In this document: piece after piece, positions 36,711-46,814 of the stretch
Numbering within the stretch: the stretch's first letter is position 1
Layout: each line of letters begins with the position of its first letter
From: Streptomyces sp. CCM_MD2014
GTDB lineage: Bacteria > Actinomycetota > Actinomycetes > Streptomycetales > Streptomycetaceae
NCBI RefSeq assembly: GCF_000772045.1
Contig: NZ_CP009754.1
Span: forward strand, 744,001 to 808,000
Reading direction: 5' to 3'
Length of the DNA stretch: 64,000 nucleotides
Made by a program: the position numbers and the translations under genes
Notes under the pieces: generated by a model
What the model was told of the DNA's origin: nothing
The model's database searches: none
What the model saw: only the letters and a program-made list of their open reading frames with translations

Positions 36711-36846
36711 ACCTCTCACCGTTGCGCCGGCGGGGTGAAGTCGGACCGGACCCGGCGCCGGAGCGGGCACAAGTCAGTGCATCCGCAACAGGGCACCCGG
36801 TGGAAGCAGTGGCGTGCGGACAACCAAGAGTGAGAAGGGGCTGCGC

Positions 36847-37989
36847 ATGCCTGGACTGCCGCCGATGGTGGCCCCACCGGCCGAACGGGTCGACGACCCC
36901 CTCACCGCGTCCGACGCGGCGAACGCGGTCGGCACCGTCCTCGAGGAGGTACTGGACGAACGACTGCGGCACTCCCGTGCCGTCGACCCCGTCTTCGCCC
37001 GGGAGCTGGCCGACCGTCTCGCGGCGCTGACCGCGCGGGGTGGAAAGCGGCTGCGTACCGCGTTCGCCCACTGCGGCTGGCTCGCCGCGGGCGGCTCAGG
37101 AGACGCCACGGCCGTCCTGCGAACGGGAGCCGCACTCGAACTGCTCCAGGCGTGCGCTCTGATCCACGACGACGTGATGGACGGCTCGGTACAGCGACGC
37201 GGCGCACCGGCCCTGCACGTCGACCTGGCCCGCAGGCACTGGGCAGCGGGCATGCACGGCTCGTCGGAGTCCTTCGGCACCTCCGCCGCCGTCCTGACCG
37301 GTGACCTGGCCCTCGCCTGGGCGGACGATCTGCTGGCCGAGACGGCACTCGGTACGCCGCACGGCACACGCCTGCACGGCGAGTGGCGGGCGATGCGCAC
37401 CGAGATGGTCGCCGGGCAGTACCGCGATCTGCACGCGCAGGCCGCCCGGTCCTCCGGCGTCGACGAGGCGCTGACCATCGCCACCTTGAAGAGCGCCCTG
37501 TACACCGTCGCGCGGCCCCTCGCGCTGGGAGCCGTGCTGGCCGGAGCCGACGGGGACGCACTGGACGCGCTGCGGGCGGCCGGCCGGTGCGCCGGGCTGG
37601 CCTTCCAACTGCGCGACGACCTCCTGGGCGCCTTCGGCGACCCCACGCTGACCGGGAAACCGGCCGACGACGACCTGCGCTCCCGCAAGCTCACCTACCT
37701 GCTCGCCGTCGCCGTCCGGCTCGCCGATGCCGCCGATGACCACTTGTCGGCCGCGGCGCTGGCTCCGGACGCGGACCCGAAGTCCGACAGGGCCGTCCGG
37801 CAGGTGCGGTCCGCGCTGGTGCGCACCGGTGCCCGGGACCTGGTCGAGGCGAAGATCGGGGAGCTGACGGACATGAGCCTCGCGCACTTCGACCGCTGCG
37901 GCGCGCGCCCGGCCGTGCGGCACGAGTTCGCCGCGCTGGTCGGGCGGGCCACGGGCGCGGTCCCGCGTGGTGACGGGGAGGTCGCGTGA
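36847..37989 (+). CDS. crtE: geranylgeranyl diphosphate synthase
   Basis: 380 residues. Polyprenyl synthase with the first Asp-rich motif ALIHDDVMDGS and the second in QLRDDLLGAFGD. It supplies GGPP for carotenoids. ATG 36847 (AAGGGG upstream) is preferred to GTG 36814. First gene of the crtEIBV operon; the next start overlaps this stop as GTGA. The cluster is the isorenieratene cluster known from S. griseus and S. coelicolor. Confidence 0.95.
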   Translation: MPGLPPMVAPPAERVDDPLTASDAANAVGTVLEEVLDERLRHSRAVDPVFARELADRLAALTARGGKRLRTAFAHCGWLAAGGSGDATAVLRTGAALELLQACALIHDDVMDGSVQRRGAPALHVDLARRHWAAGMHGSSESFGTSAAVLTGDLALAWADDLLAETALGTPHGTRLHGEWRAMRTEMVAGQYRDLHAQAARSSGVDEALTIATLKSALYTVARPLALGAVLAGADGDALDALRAAGRCAGLAFQLRDDLLGAFGDPTLTGKPADDDLRSRKLTYLLAVAVRLADAADDHLSAAALAPDADPKSDRAVRQVRSALVRTGARDLVEAKIGELTDMSLAHFDRCGARPAVRHEFAALVGRATGAVPRGDGEVA

Positions 37990-39557
37990 AGCGGGTACCG
38001 GGGCCGACCGACCACGTCGTCGTGGTCGGGGCCGGGCTGTCCGGGCTGGCGTGCGCCCTGCACCTGCTGGGTGCGGGCCGCAGGGTCACCGTCGTCGAAC
38101 GGGACGCCGTCCCCGGCGGCCGGGCCGGCCGGGTGCGGCGGGCCGGCTACGAGATGGACACCGGTCCCACGGTGCTGACCATGCCGCACCTGGCCGACGA
38201 GGCGTTCGCCGCCGTCGGGGACAGCCTCCACCGCCGCGTCGGGCTGACGGCTCTGGATCCGGCCTACCGGGCCTGTTTCGCGGACGGGTCCTCACTCGAC
38301 GTGCACACCGACGGCGAGGCGATGGAGGCCGAGGTGCGCCGCTTCGCCGGACCTGCGCAGGCGGCCGGTTACCGCGACCTGCGGCAGTGGCTCGAACGGC
38401 TGTACCGGGTGCAGATGCGCCGTTTCATCGACACCAACTTCGACTCCCCCCTCCAGCTGCTGCACCCGGACCTGGCCCGGTTGGCGGCACTGGGGGGGTT
38501 CGGACGCCTGGACGGCCGCATCGGCCGCTTCCTGTCCGACGAGCGCCTGCGCCGCGTCTTCTCCTTCCAGGCGCTGTACGCCGGGGTGGCCCCCGCCCGC
38601 GCACTCGCTGCCTACGCGGTGATCGCCTACATGGACACGGTGGCCGGCGTCTGGTTTCCCAAGGGCGGCATGCACGCACTCCCCCGAGCCATGGCCGACG
38701 CGGCGGCGGACGCGGGTGCCGATCTGCGCTGGACGGCCGAAGTGGACACGCTGGAGCGGTCCGCGGGCCGGGTACGGGCCGTCCGCCTGGCCTCCGGCGA
38801 GCGCATCGCCTGCGACGCCGTGGTGCTGACGTGCGAACTGCCCGTCGCCTACGGGCTGCTGGGACGGGCACCCCGGCGTCCGGCACGGCTGCGGCACTCG
38901 CCGTCCGCCGTGATCCTGCACGCGGGCACCGACCGCACCTGGCCGCACCTGGCCCACCACACCATCTCCTTCGGCGCCGCGTGGGAGCGCACCTTCGAGG
39001 AGCTGACCCGTACCGGAGAGCTGATGAGCGACCCGTCCTTGCTGATCACCCGCCCCACCACGCACGACCCGGCCCTGGCACCGCCCGGGCGCCACCTCCA
39101 CTACGTCCTGGCGCCCTGTCCCAACACGCACGTCGGTCCGGAGGCGGCCGCGTGGCGTGACCTCGGCCCGCGCTACCGCGACAGCCTGGTCGGCGTATTG
39201 GAAAAGCGGGGGCTGGAGGGGTTCGCGGACAGTGTCCAGGAGGAGCTCCTGGTGACGCCGCTCGACTGGGACGCGCAGGGCCATGCGGCGGGCAGCCCCT
39301 TCTCGGTCTCCCACACCTTCGCCCAGACCGGCCCCTTCCGCCCGCGCAACCTCGTACGAGGGCTGGACAACGTGGTGCTCGCGGGCTGCGGGACCGCCCC
39401 GGGAGTCGGCGTTCCGACCGTACTGGTCAGCGGCAAGCTCGCCGCCGCGCGTATCACCGGCGGCGCCCGCTCCCGGCCCGCCCGAACGCGTCGGTACCCG
39501 GCCGTTCCCGCCGCGTATCCCGCCCCGGCCCCGGCAGGTACCGATGAGCCGTCGTGA
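37986..39557 (+). CDS. crtI: phytoene desaturase
   Basis: 523 residues. FAD-binding start [19 protein letters not shown], then [19 protein letters not shown] and [10 protein letters not shown], and the C-terminal carotenoid-dehydrogenase signature [20 protein letters not shown]. It converts phytoene to lycopene by successive desaturations. GTG start coupled to crtE; 14-bp overlap with crtB. Ends in a Pro/Ala-rich tail. Confidence 0.96.
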   Translation: MKRVPGPTDHVVVVGAGLSGLACALHLLGAGRRVTVVERDAVPGGRAGRVRRAGYEMDTGPTVLTMPHLADEAFAAVGDSLHRRVGLTALDPAYRACFADGSSLDVHTDGEAMEAEVRRFAGPAQAAGYRDLRQWLERLYRVQMRRFIDTNFDSPLQLLHPDLARLAALGGFGRLDGRIGRFLSDERLRRVFSFQALYAGVAPARALAAYAVIAYMDTVAGVWFPKGGMHALPRAMADAAADAGADLRWTAEVDTLERSAGRVRAVRLASGERIACDAVVLTCELPVAYGLLGRAPRRPARLRHSPSAVILHAGTDRTWPHLAHHTISFGAAWERTFEELTRTGELMSDPSLLITRPTTHDPALAPPGRHLHYVLAPCPNTHVGPEAAAWRDLGPRYRDSLVGVLEKRGLEGFADSVQEELLVTPLDWDAQGHAAGSPFSVSHTFAQTGPFRPRNLVRGLDNVVLAGCGTAPGVGVPTVLVSGKLAAARITGGARSRPARTRRYPAVPAAYPAPAPAGTDEPS

Positions 39558-40539
39558 ACTGGACGCGGCGGGGATCACCGATCCCCTGCTGCGCGCCGCC
39601 TACACCCGGTGCCGCCGGCTCAACGCCCGCCACGGCAAGACCTACTTCCTGGCCACCCGCCTGCTGCCACTCGAACGCCGCTCCGCCGTGCACGCCCTGT
39701 ACGGCTTCGCCCGCTGGGCGGACGACATCGTGGACGACCTCGACCGGCACCGCACGCCCGAGGAACGCGACCGGTTGCTGCGGCGCCTGGAGAGCGACCT
39801 GGCCGACGGGCTGCTCACCCGGGCGGGCCGCGAACCCGTGGTCAGGGCCGTGGCGGACACCGCCGACCGGTACGGCATCGATCATGCGCTCTTCGCCGAC
39901 TTCCTGTCCTCGATGCGGGCCGACCTGACCGTCACCCACTACCCGACCTTCGCCGATCTGCAGGGGTACGTGCACGGTTCGGCGGCGGTCATCGGCCTGC
40001 AGATGCTGCCGGTCCTCGGCACGGTCAGGGCCCGGGAGGAGGCGGCGCCGCACGCGGCGGCGCTCGGCGTGGCGTTCCAGCTCACCAACTTCCTGCGCGA
40101 CGTCGGTGAGGATCTCGACCGCGGGCGGGTCTACCTGCCCGGTGATCTGCTGGCCGCGCACGGCGTGGACCGGTCCCTGCTGGAGTGGAGCAGGCGTACC
40201 GGGCGCCGCGACCGCCGCATCCGGGCCGCTCTCATGGCGGCGGAGGCCATGACGCGGCGCGTGTACCGGACGGCGGAGCCGGGCATCGCCATGCTCGATC
40301 CGCGGGTGCGTCCCTGCATCCGTGCCGCGTTCACCCTCTACGGCGGGATTCTCGACGCGATCGCCGAGCAGGATTACAGCGTGCTGCATCGTCGTGCGGT
40401 GGTGTCGCGCCGGCGTCGGGCGGCAACGGCCGCTGCCGGGGTGCTGCGCGTAGCCGGTGCCCGGTTGCGTGCTCGTACGGAGGACCGCGTGGCTCGGGCA
40501 GGAGCGTCGGCAGTCGAACGGAAGGGTCCGGTGCGGTGA
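39544..40539 (+). CDS. crtB: phytoene synthase
   Basis: 331 residues. Squalene/phytoene synthase family with the two Asp-rich motifs in [17 protein letters not shown] and [19 protein letters not shown]. It joins two GGPP to phytoene. The ATG at 39544 lies within the end of crtI; the longer upstream frame is a shadow. The basic C-terminal tail extends past the catalytic domain. The stop overlaps the crtV start as GTGA. Confidence 0.96.
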   Translation: MSRRELDAAGITDPLLRAAYTRCRRLNARHGKTYFLATRLLPLERRSAVHALYGFARWADDIVDDLDRHRTPEERDRLLRRLESDLADGLLTRAGREPVVRAVADTADRYGIDHALFADFLSSMRADLTVTHYPTFADLQGYVHGSAAVIGLQMLPVLGTVRAREEAAPHAAALGVAFQLTNFLRDVGEDLDRGRVYLPGDLLAAHGVDRSLLEWSRRTGRRDRRIRAALMAAEAMTRRVYRTAEPGIAMLDPRVRPCIRAAFTLYGGILDAIAEQDYSVLHRRAVVSRRRRAATAAAGVLRVAGARLRARTEDRVARAGASAVERKGPVR

Positions 40540-41546
40540 GTGGTCGAGGGAACGGCAAGCGGTGGTCGCCACCCTTGCGCCGACGTGCTTCCGGTCCCCA
40601 CTGGGCGGCTCAGACTCCGACGTGGCGACAGGCACGTCCCGCGCTCATCGCCGACGCGCTCAAGAGGGCGTCCGCCCGTCCGTCCGGCAACTGGTTCGTG
40701 GTCGGCGCCTCCCGGAACGTGCGCGCGGGCGACCGGCCCTACGGCCGGACGGTCGGTGGTGTGGAGGTCGTGCTGTGGCGGTCGGAGGACGGCGAGCCCC
40801 ATGCCGGTGAGGGCATCTGCCCGCACCTGGGTGCTCCGCTGCGCGACAGCCGGGTGGTGTGCGGCACGCTGGTCTGCCACTGGCACGGGCTCGCCCTGGA
40901 CGGTTCCGCGTCCGCGGGCTGGCGGCCGTTCCCGGTGCACGACGACGGCGTACTCGTCTGGGTGCGGCTGGACGAGGTGGGCGGCGAGGAGCCCGGCGCG
41001 CGGCCCGTCGTGCCCGCCCGGCCCGTGACGGGCCGTGGGGTGGACGCGGTGTTCACGGCGGTGGGGCGGTGCGAACCGCAGGACGTGGTGGCCAACCGGC
41101 TCGATCCGTGGCACGGCTCGTGGTTCCATCCGTACTCGTTCGTCGACCTCTCGGTGGCGCGGGAGCCGCAGGGGGACGAGGACGACGCCTTCGTCGTCGA
41201 CGTCTCCTTCCGGGTGGCCGGGCGGCTCGTGGTCCCGGTGCGGGCCGAGTTCACCGCGCCGGAGCCGCGCACGGTCGTCATGCGCATCACCGACGGGGAG
41301 GGCGCCACGTCCGTGGTGGAGACGCACGCGACGCCGCTGACCGGGCCGGACCACGAGCGTCCGCGCACCGCCGTGGTCGAGGCGGTCGTCGCCGCCTCGG
41401 ACCGGCCCGGCTTCGCCGTGGCCCGGGCCGCGGCCCCCGTGCTGCGCCCGCTGATGCGCCGTACGGCCGGACGGCTGTGGCGCGACGACCTTGCCTACGC
41501 CGAACGGCGCTGGACGCTGCGCAGCACCGGTCGGTTTCCCGGCTGA
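40536..41546 (+). CDS. crtV: CrtV-type Rieske [2Fe-2S] protein (DUF5914)
   Basis: 336 residues. A Rieske cluster motif is clear: GICPHLGAP followed by [12 protein letters not shown] (C-x-H and C-x2-H). The C-terminal 200 residues have the DUF5914-like beta-rich domain ([20 protein letters not shown]). It is the fourth gene of the crtEIBV operon and GTGA-coupled to crtB. Its biochemical role in isorenieratene formation is not settled; it was originally called a methylesterase-like gene. A Rieske oxygenase or electron-transfer function is inferred here from the motif. Confidence 0.85.
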   Translation: MSGRGNGKRWSPPLRRRASGPHWAAQTPTWRQARPALIADALKRASARPSGNWFVVGASRNVRAGDRPYGRTVGGVEVVLWRSEDGEPHAGEGICPHLGAPLRDSRVVCGTLVCHWHGLALDGSASAGWRPFPVHDDGVLVWVRLDEVGGEEPGARPVVPARPVTGRGVDAVFTAVGRCEPQDVVANRLDPWHGSWFHPYSFVDLSVAREPQGDEDDAFVVDVSFRVAGRLVVPVRAEFTAPEPRTVVMRITDGEGATSVVETHATPLTGPDHERPRTAVVEAVVAASDRPGFAVARAAAPVLRPLMRRTAGRLWRDDLAYAERRWTLRSTGRFPG

Positions 41547-41559
41547 GGGCGGCCGCCGG

Positions 41560-43128
41560 TCAGGGCGCCGAGTGGCGCCCTGCGGCGGCCCCGAGCGCTC
41601 GCAGCACGGACGACCGCCCCGTCCGGGGAACCGTCCACAGGGTCTGGCCGCGCACTCCACGGTCGGCGAGCAGGGCGTTCGCGGCCAGGAAGCCGGTGGT
41701 GGCGGCCCGTTCCATGAGGGCGACGGGCAGGTCGCAGCGGATTCCGTCGCCGGCCAGGGTCAGCCACGGGTGGGGGGTGCGCACGGTGGGGCGCAGCCGG
41801 TGGGAGCCGACCTCGAACAGCGGGCAGTCCGAGCGCCACTCGTGCCGGGCGTCGACGACGCGCGCCTCACGGGTTTCCGGGTACACCTGGTGCAGCCGGT
41901 CGACGAGTTCGTCCTGCACCTGCTTCGGTTCGGCCGCCGGGTCCACGGCGTAGGCGTGCAGTTCCACGACCGATCCCCCGCTCCGCGCGGCCCAGCGGGC
42001 GGCCTCGCCCTCGTACCGCTCCAGGACGCTGACGTTGTCCAGTCCGTCGAAGCCGCTGGTGCCGAGGAACCCGGGCCGGTCGGCGTCGACCGGCCGGTCG
42101 AGCCAGAGCCGCGAGACGAGGAACGGCGGCGCGGTGCGCAGGGCCGCGATGCCGTCCCGCCAGGCGTCGGTGCCCAGGCCGGGTGACGCTGCGACGGTCT
42201 GCCGCAGCCCCGCGGTGTCGAGGGCCAGTACCACCGCCTGGTGGCGGTCGGCACCGGTGTCCGTGATCACGTCCGCTCCGCCGCCGTCGCGCGGACGGAC
42301 CCCTTGCACAGGGGTTCCGGTGCGCACGTCCACTCCGAGGCGCCGGAGGTAGTCGCCCAGCGGGTCCCACAGTGCCTGGGGGAAGGGTTCGTCCGGTACG
42401 TCGAAGAGCAGGCCCTCGGCCGATCCGAGGAAGTAGATGTGGAACATCAGCAGCAGTTCCGCGGCGGACAGGCGCCGCGGATCGGCGAAGAAGCTGCGGG
42501 AGAACACCTCGAAGGCCAGGTGGTGCGCCGCTTCGGGGAAGCGCACGCCTTCCAGGAAGCCGGTGGCGGTGACGGTGTCGAAGCGTTCGTAGACCTCGGG
42601 CACGCGCACGTCGAGGAGCGGCAGTGCGGCCCGCGCGTCCATCGCGGCGAGGTCCCGCCACCCGAAGGTGGGGCTGAGCGCGACGAAACCGAGCGCGCTG
42701 AACGGCGGGGTCCGCGGGACACGGGCGAAGCTGTCGGTCAGACCGCCGCTGTGCCGCAGCGGGTAGTCGGGCAGCGGGGTGAGGCGCTCCAGGCCGGGGT
42801 CCGTGCGGCGGAGCAGTCCGCGGAGGTTGTAGTACTGGCGGAAGAAGGCGTGGAACCCTCGGGTCATGGTCACGGGGGTGCCGTCCGTCAGGGTGGTGCG
42901 CCGGCCGGAGAGCCGACCACCGAGTGAGTCCCCTTTCTCGTACAGGGTCACGCGGGCGCCGCGTTCGGCCATGAGCGTGGCCGCGGCCAGACCGGCGATC
43001 CCGCCGCCGATCACCGCCACGGACGGCTCGTCACCGCGTCGGAATCGGTCCGCACCGGGTGCGGGGAAGACGATTTCGGCCTTGCGGTCGCGGCCCCGTC
43101 GGGCGGCGGTGGTGCGGCGGGCGGTCAC
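41560..43128 (-). CDS. crtU: beta-carotene desaturase/methyltransferase
   Basis: 522 residues. FAD-dependent carotenoid desaturase fold: SVAVIGGGIAGLAAATLMAE, YEKGDSLGGRLSGRR, MTRGFHAFFRQYYNLRGLL, and the C-terminal WLTLAGDGIRCDLPVALMERA. CrtU turns the beta-ionone rings into aromatic rings with methyl migration, giving isorenieratene. The start is GTG 43128, overlapping the crtT stop (GTGA); the longer upstream frame is antisense shadow. Last gene of crtYTU, convergent with crtV (13-bp gap). Confidence 0.94.
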   Translation of the reverse strand: MTARRTTAARRGRDRKAEIVFPAPGADRFRRGDEPSVAVIGGGIAGLAAATLMAERGARVTLYEKGDSLGGRLSGRRTTLTDGTPVTMTRGFHAFFRQYYNLRGLLRRTDPGLERLTPLPDYPLRHSGGLTDSFARVPRTPPFSALGFVALSPTFGWRDLAAMDARAALPLLDVRVPEVYERFDTVTATGFLEGVRFPEAAHHLAFEVFSRSFFADPRRLSAAELLLMFHIYFLGSAEGLLFDVPDEPFPQALWDPLGDYLRRLGVDVRTGTPVQGVRPRDGGGADVITDTGADRHQAVVLALDTAGLRQTVAASPGLGTDAWRDGIAALRTAPPFLVSRLWLDRPVDADRPGFLGTSGFDGLDNVSVLERYEGEAARWAARSGGSVVELHAYAVDPAAEPKQVQDELVDRLHQVYPETREARVVDARHEWRSDCPLFEVGSHRLRPTVRTPHPWLTLAGDGIRCDLPVALMERAATTGFLAANALLADRGVRGQTLWTVPRTGRSSVLRALGAAAGRHSAP

Positions 43129-43865
43129 CGGACGTGCTCCTCTGTCGTCCTGGGCTCGCCGTTGCGGGCGAGGAAGGTGTGCACGATGCCCGTCTGCCAT
43201 CCGGCGACGGGGGCGACGCGCACCGAGGTCAGGCCCGCCCGCGTCAGCCGGGCGGCGAACTCGGGTGCGGTGTCGAAGGCGACGACGCTGTGCCGGAGAT
43301 GGCGGTAGAGGGTGCGGTCGCCGGTGAGCGTGCCCGCGGGGACGACGAGCCCGTGGCACACCGCCGACCACAAAGCCCGGTGCACCGGTGAGCCGCTGAG
43401 GCTGTACTCGTGTGCGGCGAAGCGTCCGCCCGGCCGCAGGAGTCCGCGGACGCTCCCGAGGACCGCGTCCGGGTCGGTGACGTTGCGGAACAGGTAGGCG
43501 CCGAAGACCGCGTCGAAAGGGCTCTCGCCCTCGCGGGCCGCACCGACTTCCTCGGCGGTCAGGTGGAGGAAGCGCACGCGTGCGGGCCACGGTTTGGCCA
43601 GTGCTCGGCGCAGCATGCCGGCGGACGCGTCCACGGCCGTGATCCGGGCCCGTGGGGCGGCCCTGAGCAGGGCCCGAGTGGAGGCGCCGGTGCCGCATCC
43701 GAGGTCGAGCAGGTGCAGTCCGGCTCCGTCGTCCGGGAGCGCGAGACGTCGGGCCGAGCGCAGGAGGCCCGCACGGTAGCCGGGATTGAGGGCCGTGAGG
43801 TGGTCGTAGGTGTGGGAGGCGTGGTCGAAGGCGCGGGCCAGGTCGTGGTCGCGCAGGAGCGTCAT
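43125..43865 (-). CDS. crtT: SAM-dependent methyltransferase
   Basis: 246 residues. Class I methyltransferase with motif I LHLLDLGCGTGASTRALL, then ITAVDASAGMLRRAL and the UbiE/COQ5-like FDAVFGAYLFRNVTDPDAVL. It sits between crtY and crtU with ATGA/GTGA overlaps on both sides. Its substrate in the pathway is unproven, since isorenieratene needs no added methyl group. Confidence 0.92.
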   Translation of the reverse strand: MTLLRDHDLARAFDHASHTYDHLTALNPGYRAGLLRSARRLALPDDGAGLHLLDLGCGTGASTRALLRAAPRARITAVDASAGMLRRALAKPWPARVRFLHLTAEEVGAAREGESPFDAVFGAYLFRNVTDPDAVLGSVRGLLRPGGRFAAHEYSLSGSPVHRALWSAVCHGLVVPAGTLTGDRTLYRHLRHSVVAFDTAPEFAARLTRAGLTSVRVAPVAGWQTGIVHTFLARNGEPRTTEEHVR

Positions 43866-45082
43866 CGGGTGTGTCCTCCGGTTCGGTCGGCGGGCCGGGA
43901 GCGGCGCGGGAGGAAGGGCACTTCGGCCGCGGTGCGCAGCATCGGCCGGACGGGGGTGCGCAGCCCGATGCCCCACTCCTCCCGGAGCGAGGTCGTGCCG
44001 TCGAGGAACCTCAGCAGACGCTCGGCAGGGACCCGGCGGAACAGGTCGGTGAAGAAGCGCGGCCCGTCGATGCGACCGGTGTCCAGGGCGCGCAGCAGGA
44101 TCGCGTCCATGGCCAGTGCCCGCAGCCCGTGCGGTGCCGGGAAGCGGTCGTGTCCGTCACGCAGGGCGGCGGCGATGGCCCTGCTGTGGCGTTGCACCGC
44201 GGCGAAGGTGTAGCCGGTGGCGGGACGAGTGGCACCGCCCGCGGTGCCGATACGGAACACGGCGTGCCCGGCACGCCGTGGAAAGCGGGCGTCGGTCATG
44301 GGGATGACGCCCTGCTCCGTCCGTTCCACGGTGAGTCGGCCGAGTCCGAGGATGTCGCGGCAGTAGTGCCCGAGTGCCGACTCGTACGCCGCGGTGGTCA
44401 GCACCTCGCGGGAGAACTCGGTGTACTCCACGAGCGCCCGGTCCGGCGCCAGCGGCAGGACGTAACCGAAGGCGAGCCCGTGGGCCGGCTGCGGAACCCG
44501 GAAGTCCATCAGATCCGCGACCGCGGGATCGAACCGGTCGGTGTCGGTGCGCACGAACCAGCCGCGGAAGTGCTGGAGCAGCCGCGTACGCGCCGGCGGC
44601 AGACCGGGCAGCGGCCGCGAGTCGAAGACCCTGCGGGCGGGCAGCGTCAGGGGCCGGCCTCCCGGCAGCGCGCACCGGACCTCCGCGCCCGCGGGTACGG
44701 CGCGCACCGCTTCCGCCGTCCCTCGCAGAAGGCGCGCTCCCTCCGTACGGGCCAGGCGGCCGTGGACCATTCGCTCGAAGTCCGCGGAGCGCACCATGCG
44801 GTAGGTGAACGGGGCCGGATCGACGGTGACCAAACCGCCGTCCGCGCCGTGCAGACGCAGTACGGACCAGGTGGCGCTGACCGCCTCTTCGAGGCCGTCG
44901 GTGCCCGCCCCCCAGTAGCACCAGGTGCGCTCCGCGGGGCGCAGCGGGCCGTCCGGCGGCTCCACCAGGGTCACGGCGGTGGCCGTGCCGCTCTCCGTCA
45001 GCCGGTGAGCGAGGCTGAGACCGGCCGCACCGCCACCGAGGACGAGCACGCCCGAGTCCTCGGTGCAGCGGGGTGTCACCAC
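43862..45082 (-). CDS. crtY: lycopene beta-cyclase
   Basis: About 406 residues. CrtY-family flavoprotein: VLVLGGGAAGLSLAHRL at the N-terminus, RTWCYWGAG, FTYRMVRSADFERMV, ALVEYTEFSREVLT, and FRIGTAGGATRPATGYTFAAV. It cyclises lycopene ends to give beta-carotene for CrtU. The start is uncertain: GTG 45082 or 45079 places the Rossmann motif near the N-terminus but has no clear ribosome binding site; GTG 45235 would add a poorly protein-like stretch. First gene of crtYTU. Confidence 0.9.
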   Translation of the reverse strand: MVTPRCTEDSGVLVLGGGAAGLSLAHRLTESGTATAVTLVEPPDGPLRPAERTWCYWGAGTDGLEEAVSATWSVLRLHGADGGLVTVDPAPFTYRMVRSADFERMVHGRLARTEGARLLRGTAEAVRAVPAGAEVRCALPGGRPLTLPARRVFDSRPLPGLPPARTRLLQHFRGWFVRTDTDRFDPAVADLMDFRVPQPAHGLAFGYVLPLAPDRALVEYTEFSREVLTTAAYESALGHYCRDILGLGRLTVERTEQGVIPMTDARFPRRAGHAVFRIGTAGGATRPATGYTFAAVQRHSRAIAAALRDGHDRFPAPHGLRALAMDAILLRALDTGRIDGPRFFTDLFRRVPAERLLRFLDGTTSLREEWGIGLRTPVRPMLRTAAEVPFLPRRSRPADRTGGHTR

Positions 45083-45318
45083 GGTCGCCGTTCGACGACC
45101 GGGCTTCCGTCGGAGCCCGGGTGCCGCAGCCCGCCGTGCACCTCGGAGCCGGTGGCCGGCGTGCCCGGACGGGCCCCTGCCGCTCCTGCCGCCAGGACAC
45201 GCGCGACAAGCACACCCCTCGGATCCACGTCTCACCCCTCAGTACGGACAGCTATTCCGTCCGGTCGCCATGGCTTCGGGACCGAGGCCGTCCATGGATG
45301 CGGCCGGGCACCACTTCA

Positions 45319-46578
45319 TCACTGGCGTCGCCCCTGCGGTTCCAGGTCCGCCCGTACCTCCCGCGCCGCGCGCGTACCCGACGCCAGGGCACCCTGAACG
45401 GAGCCGGTCGCCCGGTGGTCCCCGCACACGTACCTCCCTGGGCCGCGGCGGGTGGTTCGGCTCAGCGGCCAGGGCGGAAGCATCGCGGGCAGCGCGCCGT
45501 CGACGGTGCGGGCGGCGATCTGCTCCCAGCCGCTCGTGTCGGTGCCGTACAACTCGGCCAGCCGCCGGAGCACCGCCTGTGCCCTGCCGGGGAGGTCCGT
45601 GCCCAGCACGGAGGTGGAGATCAGTGCGGTGCCGGGGGGCGCGTGCGTGGGAGCGACTTGGCTGAGGACGCAGGTGTTCAGGATCGCTCCGGTGCTGTCC
45701 ACCATGAGGATCGGGTCGGCCGTCGGCGGACTGTCGGTGGCGTGGTAGTAGGTGGTGACGGTGCGCGTGGCCGGAACGGACAGGTCCGGGAGCAGGCCGG
45801 CGGCGGTCGCCGGGTCCGTCGCCACCACGACCGCCCGGGCCGGCACCTCGCCACCGTCGCCGAGCAGCACTCCGGCGTCCGTGATCTCCGCGACGGGCGA
45901 ACCGAGGCGCAGGACGCCGTCGGGCAGGCCCTCGGCGAGCTGGGCCGGTACGGCGCCGATGCCCTCGGCCGGCAGGCACAGGGAGCCTCGGGCCATGCTC
46001 CGCCAGACGAGGTGGAAGAACCGGGCGGAGGTCTCGAGCCGGTTCTCCAGGAAGACGCCGGACAGGAACGGCCGCAGGATGCCGGCGATCGCGGCGTCCG
46101 ACAGTCCCGCCCCGGACAGGGCTGCCGCGGTCGAGCGGTCCCGGCACCGGCGGGTGACGGAGACGGGCAGAACGGCGTCCCGTGCGGTGAGTGCCGCCAG
46201 CGCGGTCAGATCGCGGGCCGACAGGGCTCGCCCCGGCAGCAGGGTCCGCGCCGCACGGGTTTCCCTGGTCGGGTCGGCGAGACGGATGGGCCCGCTCGGC
46301 GTGTGCGCCACGACGCCCGCAGTGAACGGCCTCAGTCGCAGGCCCTTCAGGGCCATACGCCGCTTCACCTGTGGATAGGAGGTGTTGAATACCTGGAATC
46401 CGCGATCCAGCAGGAAGCCGTCCCGCCGGTCCGTGCGCATACGGCCCCCGACACCGTCGGACGCCTCCAGGAGTGCCACCCGCCATCCGGCACGGCACAG
46501 GTCGAGGGCGCAGCCCAGGCCTGCCAGCCCCGCACCGACGACGACCACGTCCGCTGGGCGGCGATGTCCGTCGCTCAT
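45319..46578 (-). CDS. litQ: FAD-dependent oxidoreductase, LitQ-like
   Basis: 419 residues. Amine-oxidase/desaturase-type flavoprotein: [59 protein letters not shown], and the C-terminal YVCGDHRATGSVQGALASG. GAGGAGACAG precedes ATG 46578. In S. coelicolor the gene next to litR is litQ, an oxidoreductase in the light-response locus; its substrate is not known and a carotenoid is a guess. It lies 236 bp after litR on the same strand. Confidence 0.85.
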   Translation of the reverse strand: MSDGHRRPADVVVVGAGLAGLGCALDLCRAGWRVALLEASDGVGGRMRTDRRDGFLLDRGFQVFNTSYPQVKRRMALKGLRLRPFTAGVVAHTPSGPIRLADPTRETRAARTLLPGRALSARDLTALAALTARDAVLPVSVTRRCRDRSTAAALSGAGLSDAAIAGILRPFLSGVFLENRLETSARFFHLVWRSMARGSLCLPAEGIGAVPAQLAEGLPDGVLRLGSPVAEITDAGVLLGDGGEVPARAVVVATDPATAAGLLPDLSVPATRTVTTYYHATDSPPTADPILMVDSTGAILNTCVLSQVAPTHAPPGTALISTSVLGTDLPGRAQAVLRRLAELYGTDTSGWEQIAARTVDGALPAMLPPWPLSRTTRRGPGRYVCGDHRATGSVQGALASGTRAAREVRADLEPQGRRQ

Positions 46579-46814
46579 CTGTCTCCTCACTCGACGTCAT
46601 GTCCGTGCTGCCCAGGCGATGGAGGCCGGCCGGTCGGCTCCTCAGCCTCGGCCGACGTCCCACGCAGTTCGGTACGGTCCGGGGCCGAAACCCTGTGCGA
46701 GTCGCGGCGAAACGCCCGCCGGCCGACGACCGGGCCACGACCACCAGGTCAGCGGACCACGTCACCCGGCCGATGCCCAGCCGCCACGACGAAGGACAGT
46801 CGGACGACAACACC

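Noticed and set aside
45083..45235. Longer crtY start at GTG 45235
   Set aside because: The extra 51 codons look non-coding and the upstream GAGGG is too close to that GTG.
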